A DNA stretch of 64,000 bases from positions 124,001-188,000 of the forward strand of contig NZ_BMQL01000003.1 in assembly GCF_014648095.1 (NCBI RefSeq), written 5' to 3'. Made by a program: the position numbers and the translations under genes. Below the pieces are notes generated by a model. It searched no databases and had not been told where the DNA came from. It was given only the letters and a program-made list of their open reading frames with translations. The stretch comes from Deinococcus ruber. Its GTDB lineage: Bacteria > Deinococcota > Deinococci > Deinococcales > Deinococcaceae. Shown here piece after piece: positions 9,560 through 19,793 of this stretch (position 1 is its first letter; each line of letters starts with the position of its first letter).

Positions 9560-10156
9560 CTAAACGGCTGAGTGGGGCAGCACGGCGCGGCACCACTTCA
9601 ATACAGCGCTGGCGACTTCCTCCGGCCCCAGGTCGGTGGTATCGATGCTGGCAAAGTTCCAGCGCGGATCGCCTGCTGTCCATGCGGCCCAGCGTTGCCA
9701 CTGCATCTGCTCCCACCCGCCCTGCTGAATCGCAGCAGGCAGGTGCTGTGGATCGCGCAGATGGTGGCGCATCCACTCTGCGAAGGCGAGGTGCAGGGGC
9801 CACAGTTCTTCCGGGTCCCGGCGCTGCGCCAGTCGCTGCCGATGGGCGTGCGGCTGAAGATCGAGCAGGCACGCCGCGAACCCTTCCAGTCGGTCGAACG
9901 AAGGAGCCGCCACGACCTCGCCCGGAGGAACGGGATCGCCCGCCAGCAGCAGGTGTTTCCCCTGTGCCTGCAAGCTCACGGCCCGCTGCACAGCCGTCTC
10001 GACGACCTCCTGACGCCACGCCAGCGAAGGAAGCTCGGGGATGGGAACGAGGGTGGACAGCTCGGCATCTTCGACGGCAGGAGCAAGGGCAGCGCGAACT
10101 CGCAGCCGCACCGTGGTCTTGCCGACTCCACTGGCTCCGGTAATCAAGAGCAACAT
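9560..10156 (-). CDS. P-loop nucleotide kinase-like protein
   Basis: A 198-residue protein beginning MLLLITGASGVGKTTVRLRV, a Walker A motif (GASGVGKT, residues 7-14) right at the N terminus as in small-molecule and nucleotide kinases. Farther on, SLQAQGKHLLLAGDPVPPGE could serve as Walker B, and HRQRLAQRRD resembles a LID or Arg-rich region. The phosphate acceptor is unknown. The start at 10156 is set by TACACT six bases upstream. It faces the VOC gene tail to tail. Confidence 0.75.
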   Translation of the reverse strand: MLLLITGASGVGKTTVRLRVRAALAPAVEDAELSTLVPIPELPSLAWRQEVVETAVQRAVSLQAQGKHLLLAGDPVPPGEVVAAPSFDRLEGFAACLLDLQPHAHRQRLAQRRDPEELWPLHLAFAEWMRHHLRDPQHLPAAIQQGGWEQMQWQRWAAWTAGDPRWNFASIDTTDLGPEEVASAVLKWCRAVLPHSAV

Positions 10157-10162
10157 AGCTGG

Positions 10163-10168
10163 AGTGTA
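10163..10168 (-). promoter_or_regulatory. -10 box TACACT of kinase gene
   Basis: TACACT (minus strand) ends exactly six bases before ATG 10156. Confidence 0.6.
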
Positions 10169-10222
10169 GACACCAACCCGGAGCGGCGGCATCGTCCAGA
10201 TGACGTAGAAGGTACAGGTGAG

Positions 10223-10492
10223 CTACAGCACCAGCAGCAGTTCAGGTCGCCCGTCGACACATTCGGTGCGGTAGGCCAGCCGTTTGCGCCCCACCACCGG
10301 CCACCATTCAGCGGTCATGTCGGCCACGAAGTCCTGAAGGTTGGAGACGACCTGTTCGGCAAGCTGACACAGCGTCATCCAATCCATCACCGACGAGCAG
10401 GCCCAGAACTTCCCATAGCTGAACCTGTACTGGTCGTCCAGAACATCCAATGTGAAGGCTTCCGGCACCATCTCGCGCAGGTCACGGAACAT
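10223..10492 (-). CDS. Small hypothetical protein
   Basis: An 89-residue frame, MFRDLREMVPEAFTLDVLDD at the start and WWPVVGRKRLAYRTECVDGR near the end. It has a natural amino acid composition and is not overlapped by a better candidate. It lies 35 bases downstream of the dxs stop on the same strand, so it may be co-transcribed. The open frame begins only seven codons upstream of this ATG, and no convincing ribosome site is visible. It could be the 3' remnant of a larger gene. I recognise no family. Confidence 0.5.
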   Translation of the reverse strand: MFRDLREMVPEAFTLDVLDDQYRFSYGKFWACSSVMDWMTLCQLAEQVVSNLQDFVADMTAEWWPVVGRKRLAYRTECVDGRPELLLVL

Positions 10493-10527
10493 GCGTTTCA
10501 GCAGCTCACGGTGCTAAGGCGACACCT

Positions 10528-12479
<1,952 letters not shown>

Positions 12480-12483
<4 letters not shown>

Positions 12484-13178
12484 GGTTGGCCTCCACTGAA
12501 ATTGCGTCCGGTCAGCAACAACCCTTCGGCGGTACGGACGTCACCGATGTAGGGCGAGAACCATTCTTCCTGCGACGCCGGAAACAGGCCGCCCACCGTG
12601 TCGGTGATCTGGCGGCTGACGACCCAGACGCTGTAACTGTGGCCCGCGATGCTCACGGTGCGCTGGTCGAGCACCCGGTAACTGTAATTGACCTTCCCGC
12701 TGACATTGGTGCGCCCGTCGTCCGACTGCACCTTGATGCCGCTTTCGCCCTGCCAGCTCAGGCCCACCTTCCACGCGCTCTCGGCGGGTCGTTCCAGCCA
12801 CGGCGGATCGAGCTGCACACTCAGGCCCGGCTTGCGAAAGCCGATCAGCTGCACGCCGTTGGCCGAGATCAGGCGGTAACTGGTCTGCTCCGCGCCGCGT
12901 CCGGTGAGGGTAAAGGCCTGTGCCTGCACGCTGCCGAACACCGCTGGCCCCAGCTCTTTGAGGGTGTAAGGTGCGCCTCCCACCGCGTCGCCGTCGGGCA
13001 GGTATGTCCAGCTCTGGCCCGCCTGCGACGGATAGAACGAAACCTGCGAAACGGTGGTGGTGGCGGTGAGGGGAGCCTGCTGTGTCTGCTGAGCGGGCGC
13101 ACAGGCCCCCAGCAGCAGCGCAGGCAGGATCAGCAGCCCACACGCGAGGCGGGGCAGAGCAGGACGACGAACGGTCAT
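12480..13178 (-). CDS. Lipoprotein of unknown function upstream of dxs
   Basis: A 232-residue protein with a type II signal peptide: [20 protein letters not shown] followed by LLLGAC, a classic lipobox with the lipidated Cys at about residue 26. The mature part is beta-rich ([20 protein letters not shown] at the start, then [20 protein letters not shown]), resembling a secreted beta-sandwich, but I recognise no family. The start at 13178 is set by TATGCT seven bases upstream. The end overlaps dxs by four bases. No functional link to isoprenoid synthesis is evident beyond this coupling. Confidence 0.8.
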
Positions 13179-13185
13179 ACTCAAG

Positions 13186-13191
13186 AGCATA
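13186..13191 (-). promoter_or_regulatory. -10 box TATGCT of lipoprotein-dxs operon
   Basis: TATGCT on the minus strand ends seven bases before ATG 13178; the message would be leaderless. Confidence 0.6.
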
Positions 13192-13252
13192 GCGGGCCGG
13201 ACGGGAAATGACTGTCCGTTCAGGTGAAGTTGGGCTGATGCGGGGTTAGGGC

Positions 13253-13326
13253 TGGAGGCGTGTGGCGTGTAGGAATAGCCAGGAATCTGAGAAGGCGGTA
13301 AGGTAGCTGGGCCTTTTCCACAAGCC
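13253..13326. repeat. Degenerate intergenic palindromic repeat (copy E)
   Basis: This segment contains a 20-base stretch (13307-13326) identical, in inverse orientation, to 51165-51184. The opposite arm (CGTGTGGCGTGTAGGAATAG, near 13258) is a poor match, so the copy looks decayed. Confidence 0.5.
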
Positions 13327-13329
13327 AGA

Positions 13330-13695
13330 CTACCGCCCAGCCTCGACCACCACCGCTGTTCCGTAGGCCAGCACTTCTGTCACGCCGTCGGTAATTTCGT
13401 TGGCGTCGTAGCGCATGCCCAGCACCGCGTTTGCGCCGCGCTCGCGGGCGTGCTGAAGCATCAGGTCGTAGGCTTCCTGGCGGGCTTTCTCGGCCAGCTC
13501 GGTATACAGCGTGATGTTGCCGCCCAGCAGCGTCTGAAGGCTCGCGCCGATATTGCCCAGTACGCTGCGGCTGCGAACCGTGAGGCCGCGCACCAGCCCC
13601 AGCTGACGCACCACCCGGTAGCCTTCCAGCTCGTTGGTGGTCGTGATGAGCATGTCCATGTTGCTGTTGCTCTGCCTGCCAAACGGTTGCGACAT
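13330..13695 (-). CDS. YbjQ/UPF0145-family protein
   Basis: A 121-residue protein whose core begins MLITTTNELEGYRVVRQLGL, the conserved start of YbjQ (UPF0145, DUF74), and continues with ERGANAVLGMRYDANEI. The family forms ring-shaped oligomers and is annotated as putative heavy-metal-binding, with unproven function. Bacterial members often begin at or near MLITT, so the first ~15 residues (MSQPFGRQSNSNMD) could be untranslated. I kept 13695 because CATGAT lies six bases upstream. ATG 13653 is the alternative. Confidence 0.82.
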   Translation of the reverse strand: MSQPFGRQSNSNMDMLITTTNELEGYRVVRQLGLVRGLTVRSRSVLGNIGASLQTLLGGNITLYTELAEKARQEAYDLMLQHARERGANAVLGMRYDANEITDGVTEVLAYGTAVVVEAGR

Positions 13696-13701
13696 GGATT
13701 T

Positions 13702-13707
13702 ATCATG
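13702..13707 (-). promoter_or_regulatory. Candidate -10 box CATGAT
   Basis: CATGAT (minus strand) ends six bases before ATG 13695. It is a non-canonical first base at leaderless spacing. Confidence 0.3.
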
Positions 13708-13728
13708 CCAGAAGGCGGCAGCAAACAA

Positions 13729-13746
13729 CCCCGCTGGTGGGCGGGG
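13729..13746 (-). terminator. Probable terminator of pspA
   Basis: CCCCGC pairs with GCGGGG around a six-base loop. On the minus strand it is followed by TTGTTTG, a modest T-rich tail, 30 bases past the pspA stop. Confidence 0.55.
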
Positions 13747-13776
13747 CTGTGTGAAAAGCTGAACTGAGCCGGGGCT

Positions 13777-14454
<678 letters not shown>

Positions 14455-14519
14455 AGTGGTTCCTCCTGAGGGGCAGGGAAAAGAGTGCAGGTGCAGGAAG
14501 CACCCGGAGCCTCACCGCG

Positions 14520-14815
14520 CTGCCGGGCATGCATCGTCTTCTTCAGACAAGGCACGCTCCACAGTACGCCGCTTTACTGGCCAGAGTTCCGCTATCCTCG
14601 TCGGCTCCCCACAGATTCATAAGAAGCGCTCAAGAAGGAGGGCTGACAACCGCTGCTCCCTCTTCCGTGCAGGTGGCCCGCAACACGGGCTGATACGTAC
14701 TCTGGCCCTGTTCTGTCCTGCATACTTATCCAATCTCGATGGTGCCGGAACGCCCGAACCACCGCCTTCGCGGCGATCTCTTGAGGCGCTTCCCCGGTCC
14801 GAGTGAAGGAGCCAG
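14520..14815 (+). promoter_or_regulatory. Intergenic region pspA / MFS, possible structured leader
   Basis: About 300 bases without a long gene. It includes a hairpin GAAGGAGGG...CCCTCTTC (about 14633-14665, one bulge), CCCG..CGGG pairings near 14677-14690, and possible -10 boxes (TATCCT near 14593, CATACT near 14721). No known riboswitch class could be matched by eye. The minus-strand part should also hold the pspA promoter. Confidence 0.35.
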
Positions 14816-14875
14816 ATGAGCACATACAGGGAACAAGGCGTGGGCGCAAGCTGTTGCAGCTCCAGACCCAGATGA
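14816..14875 (+). CDS. Short upstream ORF overlapping the MFS start (19 codons)
   Basis: ATG 14816 follows a good ribosome site (AAGGAG, 5-base spacing). It opens a 19-codon frame encoding MSTYREQGVGASCCSSRPR, whose TGA overlaps the ATG of the MFS gene by four bases (ATGA). This is the layout of a translationally coupled leader peptide. The peptide has adjacent cysteines. The alternative is that the MFS gene starts at GTG 14803 and this frame is incidental; the ribosome site could serve either, but it is placed correctly for 14816. Confidence 0.45.
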   Translation: MSTYREQGVGASCCSSRPR

Positions 14876-16116
14876 ACAGGCTGACGGGTGGGCGGCTGTA
14901 TTACGGCTGGATCGTGGTGATCGTCACGGCGCTGGCGCTACTGATCGCGGCGGGGGCCAGAAGTGCGCCGGGCGTCTTCCTGCTTCCGATGCAGCAGGAT
15001 CTGAAGCTCGACCGCGCCACGTTGTCGGGGGCGGTCAGCCTGGGTCTGGTGATGTTCGGGCTGGGTGCGCCACTGTCAGGATTTTTTATTGACCGTTTCG
15101 GGCCGCGCCGGGTGGTACTAGCCGGGCTGGCGCTGCTGGGCGTGTCGTTTATCGCCAGTGCGTCGGTGCACGGTCTGCCGGGGCTGTACGTGTGGTGGGG
15201 CCTGCTGAGTGGCCTGGGAACGGGGGTGGTGGGCGGCGTGCTGGGGGCCACCGTCGCCAACCGCTGGTTCGTGCGTCAGCGCGGGCTGGTGACGGGGCTG
15301 TTCGGCGCGGCCACCAGTGCCGGGCAACTGATGTTCATTCCGCTGCTCACGGCGCTGGGCACGTCGCTCGGCTGGCGCACCACCAGCATCGTGATCGGGG
15401 CGCTGGGGCTGGCTCTGCTGTTGCCGGTGCTTCTGCTGCTGCGTGACAGTCCCGCCGAACTCGGTCTGTCGCCCGATGGGGAAGAGGCCATATCTGCCCG
15501 GCCTGCTGCGCCCAGGCCCACGCCCGGCATCATGGCGGCAGCGCTGCGTTCCCGCGATTTCTGGCTGCTGTGCGCCACCTTCTTCGTGTGCGGCGCGACC
15601 AGCAACGGTCTGATCGGTACGCATTTCATCGCCTACTGCGGCGAAAACGGCCTGACCCCCGTGTACGCGGCAGGCATGCTCGCCCTGATGGGCGGCTTCA
15701 ACTTCGTGGGCACGCTCGCCAGCGGGTATTTCACCGACAGAGTCGATCCGCGTGGGCTGCTCAGCCTGTATTACGCCTTTCGCGGCCTGAGCCTGATGGT
15801 GCTGCCGCTGATTCCACCGGGGCCAGCTCTGATCTTCTTCGCGGTGCTGTTCGGCCTTGATTACATCGCCACGGTGCCGCCCACCACCGCACTGGTCGCT
15901 GACCGCTTCGGGCGGGCCAATCTGGGCACGGTGTACGGCTGGGTCTTCTGCGCCCATCAGGTCGGGGCGGCGCTGGCGGCGTGGCTGGGCGGCGTGCTGC
16001 GCGAGTCGCTGGGCACGTATGGCCCCAGTTTCATCGCGGCGGGGGTGCTGGCGGTGGCAGCGGCGCTGCTGTCGCGGGCCATCAGCAGGCCAGTGGCGCA
16101 GGTGGCCCCAGTCTGA
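14872..16116 (+). CDS. MFS transporter (OFA/monocarboxylate-like)
   Basis: A 414-residue major facilitator with twelve predicted membrane segments. The start MNRLTGGRLYYGWIVVIVTA, the GAPLSGFFIDRFGPRRVVLAG loop between TM2 and TM3, and GVVGGVLGATVANRWFVRQR resemble the oxalate/formate antiporter and monocarboxylate branch. Substrate unknown. ATG 14872 was chosen because the sequence before it (from GTG 14803) is charged and atypical and because the short upstream ORF stops there. A 15-bp hairpin separates it from the convergent reductase gene. Confidence 0.88.
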   Translation: MNRLTGGRLYYGWIVVIVTALALLIAAGARSAPGVFLLPMQQDLKLDRATLSGAVSLGLVMFGLGAPLSGFFIDRFGPRRVVLAGLALLGVSFIASASVHGLPGLYVWWGLLSGLGTGVVGGVLGATVANRWFVRQRGLVTGLFGAATSAGQLMFIPLLTALGTSLGWRTTSIVIGALGLALLLPVLLLLRDSPAELGLSPDGEEAISARPAAPRPTPGIMAAALRSRDFWLLCATFFVCGATSNGLIGTHFIAYCGENGLTPVYAAGMLALMGGFNFVGTLASGYFTDRVDPRGLLSLYYAFRGLSLMVLPLIPPGPALIFFAVLFGLDYIATVPPTTALVADRFGRANLGTVYGWVFCAHQVGAALAAWLGGVLRESLGTYGPSFIAAGVLAVAAALLSRAISRPVAQVAPV

Positions 16117-16119
16117 AAG

Positions 16120-16164
16120 CGGCTGCGAATGAATCCCGTTCACCGTGGAATTCATTCGCAGCCG
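16120..16164. terminator. Bidirectional hairpin between convergent genes
   Basis: CGGCTGCGAATGAAT pairs perfectly with ATTCATTCGCAGCCG (15 bp, 15-base loop) directly after the MFS stop. There is no T-tract, so termination strength is uncertain. Confidence 0.55.
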
Positions 16165-16195
16165 AGGAGGGAAACGGCGTCCGTTTTCCGGCTTC

Positions 16196-17305
16196 TTACA
16201 GCGAAATGGCCCGTCCGTACTGGCTCGGCACCTCGATCTTCACGCCCAGTTCCCGCGCCGCCCGCTGCGGAAAACGCGGGTCGCGCAGAAATTCGCGGGC
16301 AATTGCCACCAGATCGGCCTGCTCGCCTGCCACCACGTCCTCAGCCTGTTGCGGCGTGGTGATCAGGCCCACGCCCATCACGGCCATCTCGGTTTCCTCG
16401 CGGATGCGCTGGGCGAAAGGCAGCTGATAACCCGGCCCCACCTCGATCTTCTGAAGGGGCGTCAGGCCACCGCTCGACACGTCCATCACATCGATGCCCT
16501 CGGCTTGCAGCCGCTTGGACAGCTCGACCGTTTCGTCGAGTGTCCAGCCACCCTCGGCCCAGTCGGTCGCACTGACGCGCACAAACACCGGCAGATGATC
16601 GGGGAAGGCTGCCCGGACAGTGCGGGCCACCTCCATCGTCAGGCGAATGCGGTTGTCGAACGAGCCGCCGTAGTCGTCGGTGCGCGAATTGGACAGCGGC
16701 GACATGAACTGATGCAGCAGATAGCCGTGTGCGGCGTGAATCTCGACGGTATCGAAACCTGCCATCATGGCGCGGCGGGCGGCAGCCTGGAAATCCGTGA
16801 CGACCTTACGAATGCCTTCCAGATCGAGCGCCTGCGGGGTCGGATAGCTGTCGTTGAAGGGCTGGGTGTCGGGGCCGACCACCTGCCAGCCGCCTTCTAT
16901 ATCAGACACCGCTCCCTGACCGCGCCACGGCGACCACGTGCTGGCTTTTCGTCCGGCGTGGGCGAGCTGCACGCCAATTCTGCTGTTCTGAGCGTGCGCG
17001 AAATCGGTGATGTGGCCCAGCCCCTGAATATGATCGTCGTTCCAGATGCCCAGATCGTCGGGCGTGATGCGGCCTTCCGGACTGACCGCCGCCGCCTCGG
17101 TAAAGATCAGGCCCGCCCCCCCGAGCGCAAACGACCCCAGGTGCGCCAGATGAAAATCGCCCGCGAAGCCGTTCTTGCTGCTGTACATGCACATCGGAGA
17201 AACCACGATGCGGTTCTTCAGCTTCAGTTGCCGCAGCCGCAACTCGGTGAACAGGGCGGTGCTGCGGGCTGGATCCTGAAGAGTGCTCGACGCGGGCTGA
17301 GTCAT
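16196..17305 (-). CDS. namA: Old yellow enzyme-family NADPH:flavin oxidoreductase (YqjM/NamA-like)
   Basis: A 369-residue FMN enzyme of the YqjM/NamA branch that reduces activated C=C bonds with NADPH. Visible: LKNRIVVSPMCMYSSKNGFA (YqjM-type Cys in SPMCMYS), GVQLAHAGRKAS (substrate-binding His region), GFDTVEIHAAHGYLLHQFMS and SNSRTDDYGGSFDNRIRL. ATG 17305 is supported by TACAGT exactly six bases upstream and removes a nine-residue unnatural extension. The -35 position falls inside a 12-bp-arm palindrome, which suggests repressor control; NemA-type enzymes elsewhere are controlled by TetR-type electrophile sensors. Confidence 0.93.
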   Translation of the reverse strand: MTQPASSTLQDPARSTALFTELRLRQLKLKNRIVVSPMCMYSSKNGFAGDFHLAHLGSFALGGAGLIFTEAAAVSPEGRITPDDLGIWNDDHIQGLGHITDFAHAQNSRIGVQLAHAGRKASTWSPWRGQGAVSDIEGGWQVVGPDTQPFNDSYPTPQALDLEGIRKVVTDFQAAARRAMMAGFDTVEIHAAHGYLLHQFMSPLSNSRTDDYGGSFDNRIRLTMEVARTVRAAFPDHLPVFVRVSATDWAEGGWTLDETVELSKRLQAEGIDVMDVSSGGLTPLQKIEVGPGYQLPFAQRIREETEMAVMGVGLITTPQQAEDVVAGEQADLVAIAREFLRDPRFPQRAARELGVKIEVPSQYGRAISL

Positions 17306-17311
17306 GCGGGC

Positions 17312-17317
17312 ACTGTA
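17312..17317 (-). promoter_or_regulatory. -10 box TACAGT of namA
   Basis: TACAGT (minus strand) ends six bases before ATG 17305. Confidence 0.6.
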
Positions 17318-17320
17318 GAA

Positions 17321-17351
17321 AGCCGCATGCACTGTAACTGTGCATGCGGCT
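17321..17351. promoter_or_regulatory. 12-bp-arm palindrome at the namA -35 region
   Basis: AGCCGCATGCAC and GTGCATGCGGCT are perfect inverted arms around a 7-base loop. The loop sits where the namA -35 element should be, so this could be an operator. It could also act as the terminator of the upstream permease operon, although only a weak TTTCT tail follows on the minus strand. Confidence 0.55.
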
Positions 17352-17372
17352 TCAGGCTCAAGAAGTGGTAAG

Positions 17373-17505
17373 GGGCTATGGGCTATGAGCTATGGGCTAT
17401 GGGCTTTGTGCAAAAGCGGTGGCCGTAGCAAGTAGAGCAAGTTGGGTCTGACATGAGCGGAAGCGAATCTGTCCAGCTCATAGCCCATAGCTCACGGCCC
17501 ACAGT
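17373..17505. repeat. Word-like intergenic inverted repeat (copy A)
   Basis: The left arm is a tandem of GGGCTATG/GAGCTATG words. CTATGGGCTATGAGC (17376-17390) is perfectly complementary to 17476-17490. The right arm begins just past the dppC stop. It is one of several intergenic palindromes of this style in the window. Confidence 0.65.
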
Positions 17506-17506
17506 C

Positions 17507-18451
17507 CTACTGCGTGCTTCGCGGGTCGAGCACGTCGCGCAGGCCGTCGCCCAGCAGGTTGAAGCCCAGCACCGTGAACAGAATTGCCAGACCGGGGAAG
17601 ATCATCGTCCAGGCGGCGCTGGTGTAATAGTCGCGGCTGTCTGACAGCATGGTGCCCCATTCGGGCGTGGGCGGCGGCACACCCAGCCCCAGGAAGCCCA
17701 GCGCGGCGGCCTCGATGGTGGCGGTGGCGATGCTCAGGGCTGCCTGCACGATCAGCGGCGAAATGCTGTTGGGCAGCACGTGGCGGAAGATGGTGCGCGA
17801 CGTTCCGGCTCCGAGCGCGTTCGCCGCCTGCACGAATTCGCGTTCGCGCACGCCCAGCACCACACTGCGGGCCAGTCGCAGATACAGCGGCACCTGCGGA
17901 ATGCTGACCGCCAGCATCACGGTAAACAGGCCCGGCAGGTTGCTGACGCTGGCGATGCCGATGGCGATCAGGATGCTAGGAAAGGCCAGCATCACATCGG
18001 TGATGTAGCCCAGCACGGCATCGAGTGTGCCGCCGAAGAAGCCTGCCAGCAGCCCCAGCAGACTGCCGATGATCATGGCGATGGCCGTTGCCACGATGCC
18101 GATCACCAAACTGATGCGTGCGCCGTGCCAGATGCGGTTGGCGATGTCGCGGCCCAGGTTGTCGGTGCCGAAGGGATGGCGGAACAGGTCGGTCTTGCCC
18201 GTGACCGGGTCTTTGTATTTTTCGCGTACGTCTGGGTTCCACAGCGCCGAAATGCTTGGTGGCGACAGCCGGAAGCGGTAATCGAGGTCGCGGCTGGCGT
18301 CGTAGGGGTGCAGCAGCGGGGCGAGCAGTGCGGCCACCACGAACACGATTACCATCACCGCGCCGATACGTCCGGGGCCGCTGCGCCGAAACCGCTTCCA
18401 GAACACGTTCTGCTGGCGTTTGGGCGCTGCTGGTGCAATCACCGCCGTCAT
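17507..18451 (-). CDS. dppC: ABC transporter permease, peptide/nickel type (DppC/OppC)
   Basis: A 314-residue inner-membrane permease with an N-terminal OppC_N-type segment (KRFRRSGPGRIGAVMVIVFV) and the binding-protein-dependent transport signature near VQAANALGAGTSRTIFRHVL, the EAA loop that contacts the ATPase. The periplasmic HPFGTDNLGRD motif is typical of DppC/OppC. It pairs with the DppB gene 37 bases upstream and the binding protein further up. No ATPase gene lies nearby. Confidence 0.93.
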   Translation of the reverse strand: MTAVIAPAAPKRQQNVFWKRFRRSGPGRIGAVMVIVFVVAALLAPLLHPYDASRDLDYRFRLSPPSISALWNPDVREKYKDPVTGKTDLFRHPFGTDNLGRDIANRIWHGARISLVIGIVATAIAMIIGSLLGLLAGFFGGTLDAVLGYITDVMLAFPSILIAIGIASVSNLPGLFTVMLAVSIPQVPLYLRLARSVVLGVREREFVQAANALGAGTSRTIFRHVLPNSISPLIVQAALSIATATIEAAALGFLGLGVPPPTPEWGTMLSDSRDYYTSAAWTMIFPGLAILFTVLGFNLLGDGLRDVLDPRSTQ

Positions 18452-18488
18452 GCGGCACCAAAAAGTTCAAGATTCACGCGTCACACTC

Positions 18489-19526
18489 CTAGCGGTACTG
18501 AATACGCGGGTCGAGGAAGGCGTAGCTCAGATCGACCAGCAGATTGACGACGCTGACCACCAGGGCCGCAAAGATCACGCCGCCCTGAATCACCGGGTAG
18601 TCGCGGCTGCTGATGGCGTCGTACAGCCATGATCCCAGCCCCGGCCAACTGAAGATGGTTTCGGTCAGCACCGCGCCGCCCAGCAGCAGCCCGGCCTGAA
18701 GCCCCACCACCGTGACCACCGGCAGCAGCGCGTTTCTCAGGGCGTGCTTGAGCGTCACCAGCCGAGGTGCCACGCCTTTGGCCTTGGCGGTTCGCACGTA
18801 ATCCTGTCCCAGCACCTCCAGCAGCGAACTGCGGGTGATGCGGGCGGTGATCGCCATCGGAATGCTGCCCAGCGCGATGGCGGGCAACACCAGATGCCGC
18901 AGCGCGTCCCAGGCCACATCCAGGCGGCCCCGCAGCAGACCGTCGAGCACGTACAGGCCGGTCAGCGGTTGCAGATCGACGCCCGTAGACAGCCGCGCAC
19001 TCGGCGGGAACCAGTGCAGCACCACCGCAAAGAAGTAGCTGAGCAGCAGGCCCAGCCAGAACACCGGCATGCTCACACCCACCAGACTGACGGTGGTTGC
19101 CAGGCTGTCCCACACGCTGTTGCGCCGAAGCGCCGCGATGATTCCGGCGGGCAACCCGATCAGGAGGGCAAAGAACATCGCGGCCAGTGCCAGCTCGAAG
19201 GTGGCCGGAAAACGAGCGCGGAGTTCGTCGGTCACAGGAATCTGCGATTTCTGGCCCTTGTCCAGATCGCCGTGCACGACCTTCCAGATGTAGCGCGGAT
19301 ACTGCGCGTCGAACAGATGGGCCGGGTCTTTGATGTTGATGAACCAGGGCTTGTTCAGGCCGAGTTGCTCGGTCAGGCGGGCCGCCGACACCGGGTTGGC
19401 CCGCTCCCCGAGAATGACGGTGGCAGGGTCGCCCGGCAGCGAACGCACGAAGGCAAAGACCACGACGCTGATGCCGATGAGCACCAGCAGAGTACGCCAC
19501 AGACGGCGAAGGACGTAAATACCCAA
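18489..19526 (-). CDS. dppB: ABC transporter permease, peptide/nickel type (DppB/OppB)
   Basis: A 345-residue permease. I place the start at TTG 19526 because AAGGAG lies six bases upstream and the resulting N terminus, (M)GIYVLRRLWRTLLVLIGIS, is the standard DppB start; the 41 codons upstream look non-coding. Visible: FVRSLPGDPATVILGERA, a long periplasmic region and the EAA loop VRTAKAKGVAPRLVTLKHAL. It forms the heterodimeric channel with DppC. Confidence 0.93.
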   Translation of the reverse strand: MGIYVLRRLWRTLLVLIGISVVVFAFVRSLPGDPATVILGERANPVSAARLTEQLGLNKPWFINIKDPAHLFDAQYPRYIWKVVHGDLDKGQKSQIPVTDELRARFPATFELALAAMFFALLIGLPAGIIAALRRNSVWDSLATTVSLVGVSMPVFWLGLLLSYFFAVVLHWFPPSARLSTGVDLQPLTGLYVLDGLLRGRLDVAWDALRHLVLPAIALGSIPMAITARITRSSLLEVLGQDYVRTAKAKGVAPRLVTLKHALRNALLPVVTVVGLQAGLLLGGAVLTETIFSWPGLGSWLYDAISSRDYPVIQGGVIFAALVVSVVNLLVDLSYAFLDPRIQYR

Positions 19527-19743
19527 GAGAAGCTCCTTCTGGAAAGAAAGCGGGAGAGATGAGGGTGAGGACGGGCGAAAATACACGCGGAACTGCGAGA
19601 GTGCTTCCTCTGTTCCAGAGTAATGCGGAGAACTGCTCGCCAAATTCACTCGCTGCCTGGGGTGAACTGGCGCACTCGGTCAGCAGAGCACACTAGGCCC
19701 CATTCTGCTGACAACGGCTCAGTTTCCCGGCCCCTCACCCCTC

Positions 19744-19777
19744 AAAAAAAATCCCCTTCCAATACAATTGAAAGGGG
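19744..19777 (-). terminator. Terminator between binding protein and dppB
   Basis: On the minus strand CCCCTT pairs with AAGGGG and ATTG/CAAT extends the stem around a 3-base loop, followed by eight T residues. It lies just past the binding-protein stop, so it should lower expression of the permeases relative to the binding protein. Confidence 0.85.
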
Positions 19778-19793
19778 ACAGCACGAAGGAAGC

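Noticed and set aside
14670..14700. T-box-like GGTGGCCCGC sequence upstream of the MFS gene
   Set aside because: It lacks the GGTGGNACCGCG core, a specifier stem and an aminoacyl-related target gene.
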